From: Salibacter sp031581065
Lineage (GTDB): Bacteria > Bacteroidota > Bacteroidia > Flavobacteriales_G > Salibacteraceae
Assembly (NCBI RefSeq): GCF_031581065.1
Contig: NZ_JAVLBN010000008.1
Location: 9,576-73,575, forward strand
DNA: 64,000 nucleotides
Direction: 5' to 3'
Under the pieces are notes generated by a model that ran no database searches, was not told where the DNA came from, and saw only the letters and a list, made by a program, of their open reading frames with translations. How positions within the stretch are numbered: position 1 is the first letter of the stretch; each line of letters starts with the position of its first letter. Made by a program: the position numbers and the translations under genes. This document shows positions 60,376 through 64,000 of the stretch, one piece after another.

Positions 60376-60403
60376 AATTGCCAAAGTACTAGTTTAAGAG
60401 CAA

Positions 60404-61741
60404 CTAACTAATCAACTCCATCAGGAAAACCTTTTGCGTTTCCTCGTTTACTTTCACTTTATCAGAGATGCGAATTCCAACAACCCACACAATTTCATCT
60501 CCGCTAACCACAACAGATACATGTTGCTTTTGGTTGAGCGGAATTTTTTCATCGACCAGTAAATCAGATACTTTTTTGTTTCCCTTCATCCCAAGTGGAA
60601 CAAATGAATCGCCCTTCTGCCACGTTCTCACGGTAAGCGGAAAGCTCAGCTTTTCGAAGTCGAGGCAAGCTACATCGACACTTTTATCCATTGTGAATTC
60701 ATCCATGGTCAGAACCTTTGTGCGGAGTGGAACCGGGCGCGATATTTCCATATCAGCAGGCTCAAGGTGGTTCTGAACGTGACCTTCTTTCTCTCTGGGT
60801 TGAATGAAAATCTTTTCTCTATCTATCGTGAGCACATAAGCACTGCTGAAAAACTGCTTGCCGGGCTGCTGATTGAGTAGCTCAAAAATTTGATTCGTTT
60901 GATCGCGATGAAAAGCATACCGATGCAAAATTCTAAAGAGGATAAACCGGCCATCAGGATCATTCACGATAAACGCTTTGTCTAGCGCCACACCGTCTTT
61001 TTGCTGTTCGATAATTTGCTCATAGATATCGGCCATTCGGTTCTGAATGAACTCCTCAGCCTGCTTAAAGTGAATCACATTCTCGCGAAAAGTGTTTTCC
61101 AATGACGGGTTAGCTCTTTTTAGTACCGGAACAACATTGTGCCTGATGTCATTTCGCAGGTACTTTGTGCTCTGGTTTGAAGAATCTTCACGCCAGTTAA
61201 TTTCTTCCTGCCTGGCAAACGTCTCAATTTGATCGCGATAGGCAAACAGCAAGGGCCTCACTACTTTCCCATTCCTGGGTTTTATTCCGGTCAGACCCTT
61301 AATCCCCGTTCCGCGAGTGAAGTTGATGAGCATCGTTTCCAAATCATCGTTCAAATTCGTGGCAACAGCAATAAAGTCGAATTGCTCTTTCGACCTGATT
61401 TCTTCAAACCATTCGTAACGCAAATCACGAGCCGCCATTTGGATGGAAACTCCGTTTTCTTCAGCATACTTTTTCGTTTCAAAGTATTTCCTGAAATGTA
61501 AAACTCCGTAATTATCAGCTAAGGACTGAACAAAAATATCATCAGCATCGCTTTCGCCTCCTCGTAACCCAAAATTACAGTGTGCTATAGCAAATGAAAT
61601 ATTGGATCTGTGCAGCAACTCGCACAGCGTAACACTATCAATTCCGCCACTCACACCAACCAACAGTTTATTGTTGCGAGTGAATAATTTTTCTTCATTG
61701 ATATATTCTAAAAACGCTTCAGCGAGTAGTTTTTCAGCCAT
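60404..61741 (-). CDS. tilS: tRNA(Ile)-lysidine synthase
   Basis: A 445-residue enzyme that converts C34 of the AUA-reading tRNA(Ile) to lysidine using ATP and Lys. The PP-loop is LLVGVSGGIDSVTLCELL. NTRGTGIKGLTGIKP-like (here FTRGTGIKGLTGIKPRNGK), YLRNDIRHNVVPVLK and the C-terminal TilS domains (SFVPLGMKGNKKVSDLLVDE) are typical. It is essential in most bacteria. The ATG at 61741 overlaps the pabB 3' end by 8 bp, so pabB and tilS are translationally coupled. Contains two GGTCAGANCC sites, one with the rare central C. Confidence 0.96.
   Translation of the reverse strand: MAEKLLAEAFLEYINEEKLFTRNNKLLVGVSGGIDSVTLCELLHRSNISFAIAHCNFGLRGGESDADDIFVQSLADNYGVLHFRKYFETKKYAEENGVSIQMAARDLRYEWFEEIRSKEQFDFIAVATNLNDDLETMLINFTRGTGIKGLTGIKPRNGKVVRPLLFAYRDQIETFARQEEINWREDSSNQSTKYLRNDIRHNVVPVLKRANPSLENTFRENVIHFKQAEEFIQNRMADIYEQIIEQQKDGVALDKAFIVNDPDGRFILFRILHRYAFHRDQTNQIFELLNQQPGKQFFSSAYVLTIDREKIFIQPREKEGHVQNHLEPADMEISRPVPLRTKVLTMDEFTMDKSVDVACLDFEKLSFPLTVRTWQKGDSFVPLGMKGNKKVSDLLVDEKIPLNQKQHVSVVVSGDEIVWVVGIRISDKVKVNEETQKVFLMELIS
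60707..60716 (+). repeat. GGTCAGANCC site 26
   Basis: Central base A. In tilS, read as Lys-Val-Leu-Thr-Met. Confidence 0.9.
61289..61298 (+). repeat. GGTCAGANCC site 27
   Basis: Rare central base C. In tilS, read as Lys-Gly-Leu-Thr-Gly. Confidence 0.85.
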
Positions 61742-63053
61742 TTTTCAGTGCTTTAATCATTCCCTGAGCCTTGAGCAGACTCTCCTCGTATTCTTTTTCA
61801 GGATCACAGAGTGATGTTATGGCACCACCTACAGCAAAGGAAACAGTTTTTTCGGGGGCGTTGTACAAAATAGACCTGATTACCACATTAAAATCTGCAT
61901 TTCCCTGTGGATCAAAATAACCAACACTCCCTGAATACAAACCTCGTTTAAACGACTCGTGTTCTTCGATCAACTGCATAGCTTTCACTTTTGGAGCTCC
62001 CGTCATGCTGCCCATCGGGAAGGCTAACTTGAGTGCATCGACAAAATCAACATTATCGCGCAACTCACTTTTCACCGTTGAAATAAGTTGATGAACTGTT
62101 TCAAAAGAATAAACTCCAAAAAGCTCATCCACTCGTACAGAGCCTTTTTCTGCAGTCCGCGACAAATCGTTCCGTACGAGATCTACGATCATCACATTTT
62201 CAGATTGCTCCTTGGGATCTGATCGCAATACCTCTTTTATTTTTTCATCTTCATCACGGTCAGAGCCACGTTTAGCTGTCCCCTTGATCGGTTGCGAGAT
62301 GAGTGTGCTTTTTCGCTTTGCGATGAACCGCTCCGGACTGGCACATATAAGGTGTTGTCCACTAACTCCATAAAGTGCCGCAAATGGAGTTGGTGAGATT
62401 TTTTGCAGTCTCTGGAAAGTTGAAGATAGCTCAATTTCAGTATTTTGAGAAACGAAACTCTGGCAAAAGTTAGCTTCGTAAATATCCCCAATTTGAATAT
62501 GATGTTTGAGTCTCATCACCCTTTTTATGTACTGCGCATGTGTAATTTGTGGCTCAAAATCAACATCGGGAAATATCTTTGGCATGACATCTACGGATTC
62601 GATATCTCTCAATAGCTGATCGAGCTCTGACAAATGCTCTTCAAAAACCTCAGCTCGCCAGTGCCCTTCTTCGCAAATGAAAAGCCATTTGGGTCTGAAA
62701 AAAAACAATTCAGGAAATCCCGAAGAAGGAGGATTATCTGACGATAGCTTTTCTACTTCGTTTTTGAGGTCATAGCTGAAGTGACCAAAAAGCCAATCTG
62801 AATGTTTATTTCGATACTCTTTAAGAGCCGCAAAAGCATCACTTTTTGGCTGGATGAAGTCTATCGATTCAAAAGCGATAATGTGACCAAACCGCGTTTC
62901 ATCAGGATAAGTGTACGCTGCCTGACTATTTGAATCCAGGCAGCAATAATGCTCATGACCGGCAGCAAATTTTTGGAGTTTTAAAGCAAAATCCTGCCGC
63001 TCATCAATATCAACTTGACTTCTTTTCAAAAACCTCGTATTTTTAAAGGACAA
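61734..63053 (-). CDS. pabB: Aminodeoxychorismate synthase component I
   Basis: A 439-residue chorismate-using enzyme making 4-amino-4-deoxychorismate for folate. Signatures are LICASPERFIAKRKSTLIS, PIKGTAKRGSDRDEDEK, IVDLVRNDLSRTAEKGSV, PMGSMTGAPKVKAMQLIEE and YSGSVGYFDPQGNADFN. Lys in PIKGT is the PabB hallmark, where TrpE has Ala. No ATG or GTG is available: an in-frame TAA is four codons upstream of TTG 63053, so TTG is the likely start. It is divergent from the gene at 63065 by only 11 bp. It leads the pabB-tilS-yhhQ operon. Folate use links it to thyA and folA at 20-22 kb. Confidence 0.92.
   Translation of the reverse strand: MSFKNTRFLKRSQVDIDERQDFALKLQKFAAGHEHYCCLDSNSQAAYTYPDETRFGHIIAFESIDFIQPKSDAFAALKEYRNKHSDWLFGHFSYDLKNEVEKLSSDNPPSSGFPELFFFRPKWLFICEEGHWRAEVFEEHLSELDQLLRDIESVDVMPKIFPDVDFEPQITHAQYIKRVMRLKHHIQIGDIYEANFCQSFVSQNTEIELSSTFQRLQKISPTPFAALYGVSGQHLICASPERFIAKRKSTLISQPIKGTAKRGSDRDEDEKIKEVLRSDPKEQSENVMIVDLVRNDLSRTAEKGSVRVDELFGVYSFETVHQLISTVKSELRDNVDFVDALKLAFPMGSMTGAPKVKAMQLIEEHESFKRGLYSGSVGYFDPQGNADFNVVIRSILYNAPEKTVSFAVGGAITSLCDPEKEYEESLLKAQGMIKALKNG
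62258..62267 (+). repeat. GGTCAGANCC site 28
   Basis: Central base G. In pabB next to the PIKGT motif, read as Arg-Gly-Ser-Asp-Arg. Confidence 0.9.
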
Positions 63054-63064
63054 ATTTATGTTTT

Positions 63065-63697
63065 ATGATGAAGCAGTTATTCTTATTGATCAGTTTGGTT
63101 GTTTTAGGATTTGGAAAACTCGGTGCTCAAAATTGTAATACGTTTTTCATGTATTATCCATACATGTACAGCTCTTCAACTGAAGAGCAGAAAATATCGG
63201 GTTGGTATAATGGCCAACTCGTTGTTGAAAATGGAGATGAACTCAATGGTTTTGTTCTCATCAGTGAAAATGATGTACAATACACGCAGTCTTTTCCGCC
63301 AAAAGAGACAGAAACATATTCGGTAGATTCAATAAAATCCGTTACCGTTAAAGGGTGTCTGAATATTATCAACGGCCTGGATCAAACGACTTTCCGGGTT
63401 TTTGACGGAGATTTTTACCGGTTACTCAATGACGGAGAAATCGAGATTTACGATACGGACCTAAACTGCCTAAACCTCAAACCCGATGATTACGGCTCTA
63501 TTTACGTGAAATCAAAAAGTGCTGATGAACTGGATAATGCTTCTAAGTTTTTTGACATAGGATACAGACGTCACATCAACCGTATTTTGACAAAATATTT
63601 TGAGGTTCCTTTTGATCCCAAACAGTTTGAGGATGGTGACGCAGCGTTTAAAAAATTGATCAAACTGAATACCGGTGAAGTGTCTGCTTTGCGATAA
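63065..63697 (+). CDS. Secreted protein of unknown function
   Basis: A 210-residue protein with a signal peptide (MMKQLFLLISLVVLGFGKLG, then AQ). The mature part has an alternating hydrophobic pattern typical of an all-beta domain (SGWYNGQLVVENGDELNGFV; YRLLNDGEIEIYDTDLNCLN) and two or three Cys. A helix-like end has KYFEVPFDPKQFEDGDAAFK. No sorting domain is present, so a periplasmic or outer-membrane location is likely. I recognise no family. Two adjacent ATG codons (63065, 63068) could both start it. It is divergent from pabB by 11 bp. Confidence 0.78.
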   Translation: MMKQLFLLISLVVLGFGKLGAQNCNTFFMYYPYMYSSSTEEQKISGWYNGQLVVENGDELNGFVLISENDVQYTQSFPPKETETYSVDSIKSVTVKGCLNIINGLDQTTFRVFDGDFYRLLNDGEIEIYDTDLNCLNLKPDDYGSIYVKSKSADELDNASKFFDIGYRRHINRILTKYFEVPFDPKQFEDGDAAFKKLIKLNTGEVSALR

Positions 63698-64000
63698 TTA
63701 CTTCAAAACAGTTATACTACCCCTTTTTTGTTGATTTCCTACTGTTGCTGTGAAGTAGTAAGTTCCCGGTGGGACTTCTTCTCCTGAAAAGCTTTTTCCA
63801 TCCCAGCGGATTTCATTTGCTGTTCCTTCAAAAATGAGATTTCCCCAGCGGTTGAAAATTTGCACTTCTGCGCAGTAGGCCAGGTCACTGTTGCCCTTTA
63901 ACTCAAAGTAATCGTTGATGCCGTCTCCATTTGGTGTTATGACTGTTGGAAACTCGAGCGTCAAGAGTTCTGAAAGGGAAGTGTCACCAATAGTGATGTT
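63698..64000 (-). CDS. C-terminal end of a T9SS type B (gliding-motility-type) protein, cut by window edge
   Basis: The last 100 codons of a longer gene; the frame stays open to the edge at 64000. The visible part is a complete gliding-motility-associated sorting domain: FPTVITPNGDGINDYFELKG, then VQIFNRWGNLIFEGTANEIR, then GEEVPPGTYYFTATVGNQQK and a short end GSITVLK. The domain directs the protein through T9SS to the cell surface, as for the giant gene at 45.3-49.9 kb, with which it shares the pattern. The N-terminal part lies outside the window. Confidence 0.9.
   Translation of the reverse strand, partial: NITIGDTSLSELLTLEFPTVITPNGDGINDYFELKGNSDLAYCAEVQIFNRWGNLIFEGTANEIRWDGKSFSGEEVPPGTYYFTATVGNQQKRGSITVLK

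Noticed and set aside
18226..60780. Near-matches such as GGATCTGAAC, GGATCTGATC or AGTCAGATCC
   Set aside because: They may be decayed copies but were left out of the count so that the enrichment rests on exact sites only.
7359..62267. Interpretation of the 10-mer as Chi or KOPS sites
   Set aside because: Those are strand-biased along a replichore. Here 14 copies lie on each strand and orientation alternates irregularly. A whole-genome count is still needed to close this.
61734..63053. Anthranilate synthase TrpE
   Set aside because: The active-site motif is PIKGT with Lys, as in PabB; TrpE has PIAGT. No trp genes are nearby.
1..64000. tRNA, rRNA, riboswitch, CRISPR or phage genes
   Set aside because: I looked through intergenic spaces and found no cloverleaf, conserved aptamer-like leader, spaced repeats or phage proteins. 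A covariance-model search could still reveal small RNAs.

Overview
The window looks like a chromosomal segment of a Bacteroidota bacterium, most likely a marine Flavobacteriales relative. The evidence is type IX secretion (T9SS) type A and gliding-type C-terminal sorting domains, two TonB-dependent receptors (one with a CarboxypepD_reg-like leader domain), a two-component-propeller LytS/LytTR pair, an S46 dipeptidyl peptidase, general absence of Shine-Dalgarno sequences, and TAnnTTTG-like promoter boxes. Coding density is high. I see no rRNA, tRNA, CRISPR array, intact transposase or prophage.

Layout. 1-6.7 kb: a TonB receptor and a large secreted partner protein cut by the window edge. 7-11.4 kb: a four-gene operon of two small charged envelope proteins, a propeller histidine kinase and its LytTR regulator. 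11.4-15.8 kb: a Rieske-like lipoprotein lacking most cluster ligands, a membrane pyrophosphatase fused to a YceI domain, and pyruvate dehydrogenase E1 beta. 16-22.8 kb: etfBA, a bifunctional nuclease, a nucleoside transporter, thyA-(NAD-binding protein)-folA, and a lipoprotein. 22.9-26.3 kb: tig-clpP-clpX. 26.7-32.8 kb: a sulfide/persulfide module with a Crp-type regulator, TauE, a CstB-like persulfide dioxygenase-sulfurtransferase, a rhodanese, a split YeeE/YedE pair, a DUF2905 protein and sulfide:quinone reductase. 32.9-45.1 kb: an M3 peptidase, a T9SS protein, a heme-type TonB receptor, an MlaFE-type ABC pair, a SprT-like protein, manC, fumC and an ArsC-like protein. 45.3-53.7 kb: three surface or secreted proteins, including a 1531-residue T9SS type B protein. 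53.8-64 kb: DPP11-type peptidase, GreA-C-like protein, DsbD-type reductase, queuosine-precursor transporter, tilS, pabB, and a second gliding-type protein cut by the edge.

Functional links: thyA and folA form a folate/dTMP pair, and pabB supplies p-aminobenzoate to the same pathway. The sulfur genes together would oxidise sulfide to persulfide and then to sulfite or thiosulfate and export products. tig-clpP-clpX couples folding to proteolysis.

The most striking non-genic signal is a non-palindromic 10-mer, GGTCAGANCC. It occurs 28 times (14 per strand) where well under one is expected by chance. It lies in almost every functional class of gene and in four different reading frames, so it appears to be selected as DNA. 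It is nearly absent from the giant surface-protein genes. Two compact inverted-repeat elements (26.4 and 36.5 kb) look like non-autonomous mobile elements or structured RNAs.
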